The notes below the pieces were generated by a model. It was not told where the DNA came from and searched no databases. It saw only the letters and a program-made list of their open reading frames with translations. A program made the translations under genes and the position numbers. From positions 3,100,001 to 3,164,000 of the forward strand of contig JAVLRN010000003.1 of NCBI GenBank assembly GCA_032821775.1: 64,000 nucleotides of DNA. Direction: 5' to 3'. Positions 10,967-21,426 of this stretch are shown here, piece after piece. The first letter of the stretch is position 1, and every line of letters starts with the position of its first letter. This DNA comes from Sanguinoderma infundibulare (lineage: Eukaryota; Basidiomycota; Agaricomycetes; Polyporales; Polyporaceae).

Positions 10967-13476
10967 ATGCATCCCAGCTTTCCCCTCCATCTCGCGTCAT
11001 GGCTATACTCCCTGCTCTCGCTCCTGCCGTACACATTCGGTGCCCCTACAGACAGTGAGTTTGGAGGTCTCTGCACGCACTCACTATACGCTGTAGTCCC
11101 GAATTCGCATGATTGACACGCGTCCGCAGTACCCTCCGCTGCCTCCTTCTACATCCCATCCCTCCCCGACCTCCACCAAGATGAGACCAGACGCCTACGC
11201 ATGTACGGAGGTCACCTTTCATCCGACCCAGACGCAGGCATCTCGTCCCCGTCGGACGTCACCCCGCATCTGTACTTCTTCATGGTCAAGGCCCGGCGCA
11301 CGGCGGACAAGGAGCGACTTGTGTTTTGGCTAAACGTCAGTCCGTTAGTTTCCTACTACGTGGCCGATACAAACGTTATTGTGCGCTTCTGTAGGGCGGT
11401 CCGGGATGCTCGTCATTTGACGGTCTCATGATGGAAGTCGGGCCTTGGAGGGCAGACGGCAAGGGTGGCTTCAAGACTGCCGAGGGTGGTTGGGAGGAGT
11501 ACGCGACAGTGGTGTATAGTGCGTTTTCCTCGTCGCTGTCTAATCTCTCCAAACCTAAGTTTGTCCTTGATCCTTCCAGTCGACCAACCTGCGGGGACTG
11601 GTTTCTCGTATGGCCCTTCAAATAGATTTGACCATGAACTTCCCGAAGTAAGTTCGCGTACCTCGTCTCCCAACGGTGTAATGACTATCCCAGGCTACCG
11701 CACACTTCGTAGAGTTTCTCCGCAATTTCTACAGGGTCTTTCCCGAATACAAAACCATGGACGTGCGTACCAGACCTAACCTGGCCCCTTTTCATTTCAC
11801 AAGCCCTGACAGTATGCCTGTTCCAGACTTACATCACTGGGGAGAGTTTTGCGGGGCAGTATATTCCTTATTTTGCCGACGGCATCCTCAACTCCACCCT
11901 GGGCATCCCTCTGAAGGGCGTTGCGATTGGCAATGGCTGGATGGACGCGCGAAGACAGTACCCTGCCTACCTCGATTTCGGTTTAAAACATGGGCTCCTC
12001 ACAGAAACTTCAGCGGTATGTAAATATCTCAAAGAGAACGCGCGTGTAACTGACAACTGTTGCGTGACGATTGATAGACGTACAAGGGCGCTAAGGAAGC
12101 GGCAGACTTTTGCAAGGCAGAGCTGGATAAGATTAAAGACAGAGAACCTGTGCATGTCGACGTCTGCGAGAACGTTATGCCGGCCGTCACCGCCGGAAAG
12201 AACCACAGGTACGTTCGTGGTCGCAACTGTAGCAGACACCGGCTGATTGTCTTGCAACAGAGAGAATGGCATCGAGAAGTGCGTCAACATGTACGACGTG
12301 CGACTTGAGGACACCTCCCCGCAGTGCGGTCTCAACTGGCCACCAGAACTCGATGGGGTCACCAAGTATCTTGGTGTGCGTCGCCTTAAAGCGTGATGGC
12401 TTGTTGTCGTCTGACGATTTTATTCGCAGCGCCGAGACGTCGTTGCCGCGTTGCATGCAGACCAGGTCCCCGGCAAGTGGGTCGAGTGCAAGAGTCGCGT
12501 TCACATGGAGTTTATGGCGCGGCATTCCGACTCGGCCGTCACCATCATTCCGCGCGTGCTGGCGAAGATCCCGGTTATGCTGTTTGTTGGCGACCAGGAC
12601 CTCATCTGCAACTACGTAGGGGTGGAGAGCATGATCCAGGCTATGCATTGGAATGGCGAGACCGGGCTCGGGGTTAGTTCTATGCTGCGAAGAGGGGGTT
12701 AAATGCAGAATTACGCTGACCTCGCTCGAATTCTGCAGAAAGTTCAGATTCAGTCTTGGACTGTGGGCGGTAAACCCGCCGGGACGTGGGTCGCGTCGCG
12801 CAACCTCTCCTACGTCAAGGCACGCCACCCGTCGACCCTTAGCCTGCTTGGACGCCCATGCTAATGTGCAATCATGTTGCAGATCTTCAACGCCTCGCAT
12901 ATGGTCGGCTATGACCTCCCTCACGTCGCCCACGATATGATCCTGCGCTTCATGGGCGTAAACTTCACCGCGATCACCGATGGTTCCGCCCGGATCCCCA
13001 GTGCTGTGGGAGGGGATGCAAAACCGTTGCCCGCCGTGCTCGACGACGCTCCCACACCCACCCCCGTTTCGACGAAGACCCCGGAGCAGGATAAGGCAAT
13101 GTGGGAAGGTACGATTGCCCCTCCCTGTTATCTCTCTTTCTTGTAATGGGCACTAATCACCCTCAACTTCGATTTAGCATATTACAACGCCGGCTCGGCC
13201 GCACTCGTCCTCGTCCTCATCGCGATCCTCGTCGGCGTCTTCTTCTGGTGGCGCTCGAAACGGGGGGCGCGCCTTCGCGGGCTCCCCACCTCGACGCCCG
13301 AAGAGCACATCCCGCTCAACTCGACGCTTCCCGACGAGCCCAACGGCGACGGCTTCCGCTCGCCGAAGGGCAAGGGGCGCGCGGGAGACCTCCCAGAAGA
13401 GTCGGCGATCTTTGACGTGGGCGATGAGGACGATGGTGAGGATGACGATGAGGAGCGGGGCCTGCGGCGGCGGTGA
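10967..13476 (+). CDS. KEX1: Pheromone-processing serine carboxypeptidase KEX1
   Basis: Twelve exons: 10967-11054, 11130-11335, 11395-11518, 11580-11647, 11694-11762, 11827-12015, 12078-12208, 12261-12375, 12430-12672, 12739-12819, 12883-13108, 13178-13476; 612 residues. A signal peptide ([20 protein letters not shown]) leads into peptidase family S10 motifs: [26 protein letters not shown], catalytic Ser about 192 in TGESFAGQY, Asp in [12 protein letters not shown], and His about 444 in [12 protein letters not shown] single membrane span ([18 protein letters not shown]) and an acidic cytosolic tail identify a Golgi-resident Kex1-type enzyme, which trims C-terminal Lys/Arg from Kex2-processed peptides. 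The intron after exon 10 appears to use a GC donor (12820). An alternative GT donor two codons upstream is possible. Fragments of this gene are scattered to the right. Confidence 0.95.
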
Positions 13477-13935
13477 GCCTGTCGCTGTCGGCTGGTTGGA
13501 GGTAGACTAGGATGAGATCGGGGTTATTATTGCAGTAATTGCTATCTTCGCTATCTTAACCTGGGTATCTGGAATTACCTACTATGCCTTTCTGTGGGCA
13601 AGTACTTCCGAGAGGCCAACGCGGCGCAAACCTTGCACAATATAGCGGTGGGTCAGCCGGTTGCCCTGTAATACGGTACCTACGTAGGACTCTGTCGGGC
13701 GGTCGACTTGAGGGTAGACGAAGGGCTTGTGTTTGCAGCGGGTAAAGCCTGCGGTGATCATATACATGCACAGAGTAGCTATTCCAGAATAACTGATGAG
13801 CGTAGAGCATACAGGCCATCAGAAACGAAGCATGGCATATCACGTATTCTAGCGTATTTCAGCACCCGCGAGAGAGCGGTGTGGACATACAAACGTGGTG
13901 CCAGGATGCTCGCGAACGTCGCCAGCTCGCCAAGT
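13477..13935. other. KEX1 3' flank
   Basis: About 460 bp of KEX1 3' UTR and flank with no gene. Parts of it recur after the neighbouring KEX1 fragment: the stretch near 13.55 kb resembles 14.39 kb, and the stretch near 13.75-13.82 kb resembles 14.56-14.63 kb. The flank was therefore duplicated together with the gene end. Confidence 0.6.
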
Positions 13936-14650
13936 CCTAGAGCGGCGCAAGGCAATGTAGCAAGGTATGACCTTTCCTCCCCTTTCACTCTTCCATGCCG
14001 GGTTCTGACCGCCTGCAACTTCGATTAAGCATATTAAAACACGGGCTGGTCCGCGCTCGCTCTCATGCTCCTCGCCGTCCTCTTCGAGGTCTTTTCCAAT
14101 GCTCAAGGCGCGGGGCGCGCCGTCGCACGCCCGAAGACCACATCCCGTACTTGTGACTCAACTCGACGTCCTCTGACGATCCCAACCGCGATGGCTTCCG
14201 ATCTCCCATGGGCAAGGCTCGCCCTCCTACAAGAGTCGGCGGCCTTCGACGTGAGCGACGCGGATGATGGTCATGACTCGGAGGACGGTTCAGAAGACTG
14301 ACTCATCGTGGGGCCACGGCGAGCTCTCAGTTGGTTTGAGATATGTGGGCATGAGATTGCGGCTGTTACACTAATCACTATCCTCGCAATTTTACGCCTG
14401 GTGTCTGGAACTGCACCCGTATCTGTAATTTACTGCTCAGGGCAGTGCTTTCGTGCTGCGAACCGAGGGATCGCAGTCCGTGTAACAATCAATGGCTATA
14501 AACCATACACATTACTCGCGGTTGGATGACGATCGACGAAGAATTTGTTGTGCTTCCGAAGCGTCCGTATGTGCACGTACAAAGTAACTATTCGATAATA
14601 ATTCATGCGACGAGCGCAGAACGTAGAAGCTGTCGAGGACATTGGATTTT
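13936..14650 (+). pseudogene. Decayed tandem copy of the KEX1 3' end (relic 1)
   Basis: This stretch reproduces, with many substitutions, the last intron, last exon and 3' flank of KEX1. At 14.02-14.30 kb it parallels the membrane span and tail exon, including the intron end before the AG near 14.03 kb. The frame is broken: a stop falls inside the former span region and several indels are present. The acidic tail can still be followed at 14.23-14.30 kb. It sits directly downstream of KEX1 in the same orientation, so a local tandem duplication is the simplest origin. It is the most diverged of the three KEX1 fragments and probably the oldest. Confidence 0.75.
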
Positions 14651-14799
14651 AGCATGTATGTTTCGTCTCTGGCAGCGTCAGGATCTCCAGAGTGCAATAG
14701 GGCAAAGACATGAGCCGGCATGTCCGCGGCGAGGGGAGGGATGGGGCAGCGCAAAAAATTGCTGAAGTCAACACGAGTTTGCAGTTGTCGCGCTTGAGC

Positions 14800-16570
14800 C
14801 TATGTCTGTCCAATGGCCGCCTCCGGGTCTGAACCGGCATCGCGGTCATTCGAACCCGATCCGAAGTTCCCGTCGTCTGCCTGGGCGACTGAGGGATCCG
14901 AGATGAGGTCGTGAGCTTCGCGCTCTGGGCCGGCCTCCCCTGGCGCGGGGAGCGAGGAGGTGATGGAGCCGAGAAAGTTGAGGGTACCGACCTGGCCGAG
15001 CTGGACAGACGAGACCCGTGAATGCTGGTGCGCGTTGCCGTTGTTCACCTCTTGGAGGTCGATGAGGAAGCGCGAGATGAGGACGGCCGTTATGCTGCAC
15101 CCAGGGACGGGGGAGGGTTAATGATGAGCTGGGACAACGAGACGTGAAAGGGGAGAGGGCGCCGGGGCCCGGACGTACGGTTCGGTGAGGAGCGAGATGT
15201 AGCTCGCGTCGTCAAGGTCTTCCAAGTGCAGGACCTGCATGAAAATTGAGCATGGGTCACAGGGGAGTCAGCTGCACTTACTGAGCGCAACGAAAACGTC
15301 AGGTGGAGGGTGTTCATGATGAGTAGGACGCTGGATTGAAATCAACACAAGAAGGAGTGCATTCATACAGAGGTCGCACATGAAGTACACGACGCCTGGC
15401 AGATGAAGAGTGAATCGTTGAATAAAAGGAAAGTTTGCGCCAAGTGGTTTCTTTTGCTTGCTCACCGTCTCGGAGGAGGATGCTTGACAGGGACGTGCTT
15501 TGACCCAGCAGCTTCATCTCCCTCGCGTTCTTGTAGGTCGCCGTCCAAGTTATGGCCACGACCAGTAGGTCAGAAGCGATGAGGGGGCTTCGAGACACGA
15601 TAACGACTGGATGGGCGCAGACTTCAGTTCTGTCACACCATATTACAGAAATTGGACGTACAACTAAAGAAGAGGCGTTCGATTATTTCAGTAGCCATGC
15701 TATTCCTTGAAGTATTATACTCACACTTGTGCCATCGCATTCGTGAAGTTGATCTCTTCCCCACAAGAGTCTGGTAAGACGGATTCATAGCCTATTGCAA
15801 CCTTCGAACGTGAATGAGTCAGCCTCGCGCACCGGGCCTCTGGATACCGGTGAGACTCGCCCAGTTAATAACCGCGGGTGCGAGAGAGAGTATGAAGACG
15901 AAGGCCGCGAGCGGCCACGTCCGACCGCTGAGCACGTAGGCTCGCAAGCCAGAGAACACTTGTCGGAGAGAAGGAAAGCGTCAATGTCGATGCTGTCAAG
16001 GATGACTTCACCAATGGTGCGTACTGGCCCAGGGAACGTATTGTAAAGGTTGCAGGATTTGTATGATCCGAACGAATGCAGTACAACTAGGTTCAAAGTG
16101 AGCTCTAAAGGCGGTGTGATATGCGAATTCCTTACCCCTACAATCATGTGAGTTCTACAAGCACTGATGACAAAACAGTAGCCGGAACGCACCACAAGGG
16201 TAAAATGGAGCGTCCACGGCGCAGAGAGCAAATTGACGGCCAAGGGGTTATAACGGTTGAGAAAGAATAGGATAGAGGAGACGGTGGTTTTGCGTCTCCA
16301 GAAGAGCTCGACCTCGTTGTCAAAGGTGATCATGAACTCGTACACCACGAGGGCTACCCAGCATTGACCATGATATCAGTATGAATAAGGTCATTTTGAG
16401 ACCGAGACGAAATCGCGGCGAGCACTCACTGGCAGCGACTGCTTGGAAATAAGTTCCTACTTGGCTGAAGAAGATAGGCTAAGTGCATCATCGATCGAAC
16501 TGAAGAGAATTACTCGTACTCACAGGGAACTAAGCTCTGCGATAGCGTCAGCATTGTCAGGAGTCGACAT
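14800..16570 (-). CDS. DUF6533-domain membrane protein, copy 1
   Basis: Leftward gene from ATG at 16570 to a stop at 14800, with about ten short exons. The second coding segments give the DUF6533 signature, here YEFMITFDNEVELFWRR followed by ILFFLNRYNPLAV (about 16.2-16.35 kb). LQYVPWA, a multi-span core near 15.9 kb and GQSTSLSSILLRDG (about 15.5 kb) follow, then HLTFSLRSV and a polar C-terminal tail of about 90 residues containing SLPAPGEAGPEREAHD. DUF6533 proteins are multi-span membrane proteins found in large numbers in basidiomycetes, with no known function. Copy 1 is the most divergent of the six. The splice between the NRYNPLAV exon and LQYVPWA is unresolved, so the exact protein is uncertain. 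Confidence 0.7.
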
Positions 16571-17085
16571 GGATCAAAGAGGAAGAAACGAGGGTGGAGG
16601 GCGACTTGAAGGAGGGCATCGCACCCACGTCAACTGGTGCTATATGCCTCATGTCGATATCCAATCTCCAACTTCCGGGCTGTAATACGCAGTTCAACAA
16701 GTGCGAGAAAGTGATGAGCCGCACCGCATGTGGGAGAATGTGGCTCGGAGCCTGATAGGTACGGTTCGTAGACGGATCGCAGTCCAACTTCTCAACGCAT
16801 TCCTCTTAGCTTCTCCATGACCGCAGAAGCACATGCCGGAAGTTCAACACCTGTCAGCACCGCTCAGTTGCGGATCTCCAAGGCACTGCTAGGCGTATAG
16901 ACCTTACCGAGGCGTCCATGGGTGTTGTCACGACAACCTACTATAAGGGCCTTAGTCCTTCAGCACTGGCCATGTCCTGCGATGTACAACACAACCACTT
17001 ACTGTATTACGTATCTTGACTTGAGTGAATTTTCGGGAAATTTTAAGCTGGAGATATTGAGGATTCCGACGTAACCGGATACAGC
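16571..17085. other. Upstream region of DUF6533 copy 1
   Basis: About 515 bp that must contain the promoter of copy 1. I recognise no gene. Unlike the upstream regions of copies 3-6, I do not see the TB2-type flank here. Confidence 0.4.
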
Positions 17086-17500
17086 GCGGTAGTGGAGCGG
17101 AGCCTAAAGTTTGGTTGGTGTTGTTTGCCCAACACCGGTACAGCCACAAGCACGTCGCCGCGGATCTGAATCAACCCTTGCTATGTACGCTCGTAGAATA
17201 TCCACTCCGCGCGACGGACAAGGACGGTCGACACCGATGCACCCGCATGGCCGTGCAGATATCTCCGTGATATGATTAGTGTTGGGGCTACGGAGGATTG
17301 CCGGGACCAGGTACGCTCGCGTGATGTCACCGCACATGAAACACAGAAATTTGTACGGCAGGACAACGTATGACCTGTGCCCGAGTCGTATGACATTCTT
17401 CGGTTGCTGTGGCCGCCGAAGCCATATCGCGTACAGGTGTTCCTACTGGTCGAAGAAGGAGCAGCCCAGTTGCAAGTCGGAAGGTACAACCGCGCCTCCA
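17086..17500 (+). pseudogene. Decayed SPC19 fragment
   Basis: This stretch parallels the two better SPC19 copies at 20.3-21.2 and 30.9-31.7 kb. The segment around 17.09-17.15 kb resembles the sequence upstream of copy B. The segment around 17.23-17.32 kb resembles the first exon end (ATGGAGGATTGCTGCGACGA in the intact copies, here with several changes). The segment at 17.43-17.47 kb resembles the start of the exon coding VFLLVDEG. No open frame connects them. It is followed at once by a KEX1 fragment, the same SPC19-then-KEX1 order seen at 20.4-23.3 kb. Identity is low, so this is a moderate call. Confidence 0.55.
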
Positions 17501-17519
17501 TCTATCTCCCTTCAATACC

Positions 17520-17732
17520 GTGTCCTGACCGCCAGCAACTTTTCTGTTTAGCGTACTATGACGCGAGTTCAGCCGCAATCCTTCTCGTTCTCATCGCGAT
17601 CTGGATGTCTTTTTAGTGGTGCTCAAAACCCCTCGCGCGCGTACGCGGGCTTTCCGTCCCGACGCCCGAAGAATATAATATCCTCAATTCGACGCTTCCA
17701 GACGAGCCCAACGGCGGCGGCTTCCGCTCGCT
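17520..17732 (+). pseudogene. KEX1 last-exon fragment (relic 2)
   Basis: Begins in the last KEX1 intron and covers most of the last exon: the acceptor TTTAG at about 17.55 kb, then a degenerate membrane-span segment and the segment that encodes [19 protein letters not shown] in KEX1. The span is broken by a stop and a frameshift near 17.61 kb. At about 17.73 kb the similarity to KEX1 stops and the sequence continues with the flank found beside several DUF6533 copies. The identical switch point occurs in relic 3 at about 23.26 kb. Confidence 0.8.
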
Positions 17733-18327
17733 CAAGGATAAGGCGCGCGCAAAAGGCGGGGTATTCGCGTTTACTTCCAGGAGATTCACTTTTACTCCGA
17801 GGCTCCTTGATGTTGCAGACCCGACAGTCGTGACTCATACATCGCCATGAAGAAACCCACTCAGCAGGATGACCCAAAGCAACAATGCAGTCCAGAATAC
17901 CCACTGAAGCATGCTGAAAAATGGAAATGCTATCTGGATGCCACAACGCAACCCGGTCCTTCCCAGGGCCCGTTGAGATTCGCCGCAAGGGGACCGACAC
18001 ATCACGCAGTGCTCGCGCTCGAATTGACAAGAAGGGTTTGTATTCCAGAGCGCACCAGCCTGTCATAAGTTATATGGTACTATAGAGCAACCATCTTAGA
18101 AAAATGTATACTAGTTAGAGAACAGAGCCACAATCGAAAGGTACCACGCGTTCCATCTACCATCTAGCGCTTTCCGGTCCTCTCGGGGAGAGGAGTCTAG
18201 CAACTTTGCGACCAGCGCGCATACCAGAATCTACCAAGCACCACGACGTCTAGTGTACATCTATAGACTGAGGACACGAGCCGCAATCTTCGCGGTTAGA
18301 GCGAGCCATGGCACACCTGTGCAACGA
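17733..18327. repeat. Duplicated 3' flank of DUF6533 genes
   Basis: About 600 bp that recur with high similarity at 23.26-23.87 kb and, more diverged, at about 27.77-28.34 and 55.18-55.75 kb. Only the last 120 bp or so recur at 51.0-51.13 kb. It lies just beyond the stop codon of each DUF6533 copy and moves with the gene. Short frames inside it are not conserved between copies, so I do not call a gene. Confidence 0.75.
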
Positions 18328-20126
18328 TCAGCACGAATTGATCGTGCTCGAGGATGCCTGTCCATTGGCTGCCTCCGGGTCTGAGCTGGGATTGGGATCG
18401 TCCGACCCCGATTCCAACTTCGTAGCGTCTTCCTCAGTGATGGGGGGATCCGAGCTGACGTCGAGTGTTTCATGTTCCGGGCTAGCTTCCCCCGGAGCGG
18501 GAAGCGAAGAAGTGATGGACCCGAGAAGCCCATTGAACTTGAGGCTGCCAATCTGGACAGACGAGAGGGAGTGCTGGTGGGCGGTACCGGTGGCGACTTC
18601 TTGGAGGTCAAAGAAGAAGCGGGAGATGAGGATGGCGGTTATTCTGTATACAAGTGAGGAGGATGACCAATGGGTTGGGACATGATTATGGGAAAGATGC
18701 CGCTGGGGTGGCAGACGTACGGTTCGATAAGGAGTGGGATGTTGCTCGCGTTATCAGCGTTGGCGCTATCGTCGACTAGGATCTACATGGAACTTGAGCA
18801 CGGGTAACAAGGAAATCCGCTGATGTTTAGACGTACTGCAGACAGGGAGAACGTCAGGTGGATGAGGTTCATGATGAACAGGACGCTTAAATGAGTCAGC
18901 CCGAGATAGAAAGGGTTCTAGGAGGGCATACATGAAGTACATGACACCTAGCAATGAAATGTTGAATAAAATGATTTATGCCGAATGATCACTGTTTTAC
19001 TTACCATTCCTGAAGAGGACCCTTGACAGCGATGTGCTTTGGCCCAGCAACTTCATTTCCCTGGCATTCTTGTATGTCCCAGCCCAAGTGATGACTACGA
19101 CCAGCAGATCCGATGTGATGAGACCAACTCGAGAAATGATCACGACTGGATACAATACAAAACGTGGACTTGAGTTCTGGCGCACCGCATTGCAAAAGCT
19201 GGCGATAGATGGTACGTACAACTAAAGCAGAGGTATTCCATAATATCAGTATGTCTGTCTTTCATTACAATGTCATACCCACTTGTGCTGTATCGCGTCA
19301 GAGAGCTTCACGCTTGTGATACAGCCGGATTCGGGGTCCCCGACGATAGTTATATAGCCGATACTCGTCTGTAGAAGCGAATGCGTCAGTCTCACCACCG
19401 CAATAAACTCTCGATCCCTGTGAGACTTACGTAGTTTACGACCACAGGTGCGAGAGAGAGTATGAAGATGAAGGCGGCGATCGCCCATCTCCGACCGCTG
19501 AGCGCGTGGGCTCGCAAGCTGGAGAACGCTTGTTGAGACATGAGAAATTGTCAAAATAGATGCGGTTATGGATATGAAGTTAGTGAATGATGCATACCGG
19601 CCCAGGGAATATATTGGAAGATCTCCAGGATAAGTTGGGTCAATCCGAATGCTTTACAACTGTGTTCGAGGTGAGCCCTGAAGGTGATGTTAGGAGACGT
19701 GCCAACCCCTTACCCCTACAGTCATGCGAGTTCAGCGGGCATTAATGACCAAACATAACGGCACGTACTGCAGCAGTCGTTGGGTCAGGCCATGGCGCTT
19801 CGAGAAAAGTGACTGCCAAGGGTATATAACGGTTGAGAAAAAATAGGATGGTCGACACCGTAATTTTACGCCTCCAGAAAAGATCGACCTCTTTGTCGAA
19901 GGTAATAGCGAACTCGTACATCATCAGGACTATCCAGCGTCGAGGATGGTATCAGCCCGAATCCGGCCACGCTGAGTCTGAGACAGAATCTGTGGCAGAC
20001 TCACCGGTAGCGACAGTCGCGAAGTAATTTCCTATTTGACTGCAAGAGACGAGGTAAGTACGCGATGGAGTTGAAGGGAACTACTCACGCGGAATCAACT
20101 AACGCAGCGTTATCGGAATTAGACAT
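18328..20126 (-). CDS. DUF6533-domain membrane protein, copy 2
   Basis: Starts at ATG 20126 (MSNSDNAALVDSA), then a short exon QIGNYFATVAT and the signature exon YEFAITFDKEVDLFWRRK with ILFFLNRYIPLAV at about 19.8-19.93 kb. Later exons cover the segment A(F)SSLRAHALSGRRW-like near 19.5 kb, a loop exon with DPESGC near 19.33 kb, the span and loop exon LLVVVITWAGTYKNAREMK (about 19.1 kb), a short FSLS-type exon and a final exon. The final exon begins after a normal AG acceptor near 18.64 kb and ends at a TGA at 18328-18330. The C-terminal tail (SLPAPGEASPEHE onward) is acidic and soluble. The sequence looks coding throughout, apart from the unresolved splice after NRYIPLAV. Neighbours are a KEX1 fragment downstream and SPC19 copy A upstream. 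Confidence 0.7.
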
Positions 20127-20338
20127 GATTCAGAGAGAGTTGGGGAGCGACTTAACTGAGGAGGGCACCGCACCCAAGTCAACTGCCGCGATATATTCGA
20201 AGCCGATGAAGGTTCATGAATGCGATCGATATCGTCAGCCTCCGCGGCGTCCGGGACCGTACGTGACCGTCCACACACGGAGAGGAGGCGCAGCACGCGT
20301 CGCGAGTGGGCGCTTCCCGCATCAACGGGGCAGTGGCA

Positions 20339-20440
20339 GGCACTGTCGACTCAATGGACAAGAGTCACCGAGTCTTCCCGCATCGACGAGGCACTGTCGA
20401 CTCAATGGACAAGAGCCACCGAGTATCGCGCCTTTCGGTT
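20339..20440 (+). repeat. Imperfect 51-bp-spaced duplication at the SPC19 copy A start
   Basis: About 35 bp beginning GGCACTGTCGACTCAATGG occurs at 20339 and again at 20390, exactly 51 bp apart (17 codons, in frame). Each copy brings an in-frame ATG (20354 and 20405). The duplication is absent from SPC19 copy B. Confidence 0.8.
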
Positions 20441-21207
20441 CACCCAAGGCTTGGTCCCAGGGACTCCATATTTCCAGGGAACCCGGATCTCTACCGGACC
20501 ATCGACACCAAAGCAACATGCAGCCCGCACGTCCGAGAATGCGTCATGGCCATGGAGGATTGCTGCGACGAGGTGAGCTCTCCGAGATTTCACCAGATAC
20601 AGTACATCGGCCGACTGCATGGGTCGAAAGTAGGCGCATGAAGCGCAGGAGCTGATAAGGCAGGGAACGTGCGACCTTCCTCGAATGACAAAGGTGCTCG
20701 AGAGCGAGAGGGTAGGCTCCGTTCACCAGCTCGTTGAGTTGCTGCGTCGTTCACACGCACGGAATCGCATGCAGGTGTTCCTCCTCGTAGACGAGGGTAC
20801 AGTACGCAGATACAAAGCGGACTTGACCGACGAGATCGAGCCGCAGATCAACGAGCTCCTCTCCCGCGCAGAGAAGGGCCTCGAGGTGCTCTTGAAGCGA
20901 GAGAGCATACTCCAAGCAAAGGCTAGGAGCCTCTCTGTACTTTGAATTTTCATCGGCTGACATCTGTGCAGGTTGAGGCCTCCAAGTCACGCCCACCCTC
21001 GAGAGCGATGGCGAACACTGCTGGCATGAGCAAGGTCAACGTCCGCCGTTTGCAGATGCTCGCTCGACAGCGTCAGCAGCTTGAAGACGAAGCAGCTCAG
21101 CTACAACCCGAAGTCGATGCCATGGTGCTGCAATCCTGCCCGCATCCTCACCTCTTTGCCTGCCAACTGACATGTCTTTCTAGGAACTCGCTGCTATGAA
21201 GAAATGA
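20354..21207 (+). CDS. SPC19: DASH complex subunit SPC19, copy A
   Basis: Five exons: 20354 (or 20405)-20572, 20634-20711, 20775-20921, 20972-21124 and 21184-21207. From 20405 it encodes 189 residues. Conserved features are PRDSIFPGNPDLYR, ECVMAMEDCCDE, DLPRMTKVLESER, VFLLVDEGTVRRYKADLTDE, a long coiled coil (LEVLLKRESILQAK, then LARQRQQLEDEAAQL) and the C-terminus ELAAMKK. SPC19 is part of the DASH/Dam1 ring that couples kinetochores to spindle microtubules. The intron after exon 3 has GC in place of the usual GT donor (20922). Without splicing there, translation would end nine codons later. The start is uncertain because the family usually begins at the SRLSV segment, where this copy has GTA instead of ATG. 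Confidence 0.75.
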
Positions 21208-21280
21208 TCACGACCGATTGCCCTTCTCTCATCTGCTGTGCAACAGAATGACTGTACCGCAAGCGTTTGATTTCGTCCCC

Positions 21281-21358
21281 TTCATGCCATCTCGACGATG
21301 ATCACCTCAACTTCGTCCTCGACTTCAAGCTTGCTCGATCCCCCCTCTACCTTCCGAG
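21281..21358 (-). pseudogene. Short piece of the gephyrin-like gene 3' end
   Basis: About 78 bp downstream of SPC19 copy A resemble the last codons and 3' flank of the Moco gene at 32381-32460, including the CTCAAGCTTGCTCG segment. At the Moco gene the equivalent sequence also follows an SPC19 3' end. The pair was therefore copied together. Confidence 0.7.
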
Positions 21359-21426
21359 GGACCAACACAATAACTAGACGGGACCACGGATCGACATACC
21401 GAACCCAGGACCGCGAGCATGCCCTT

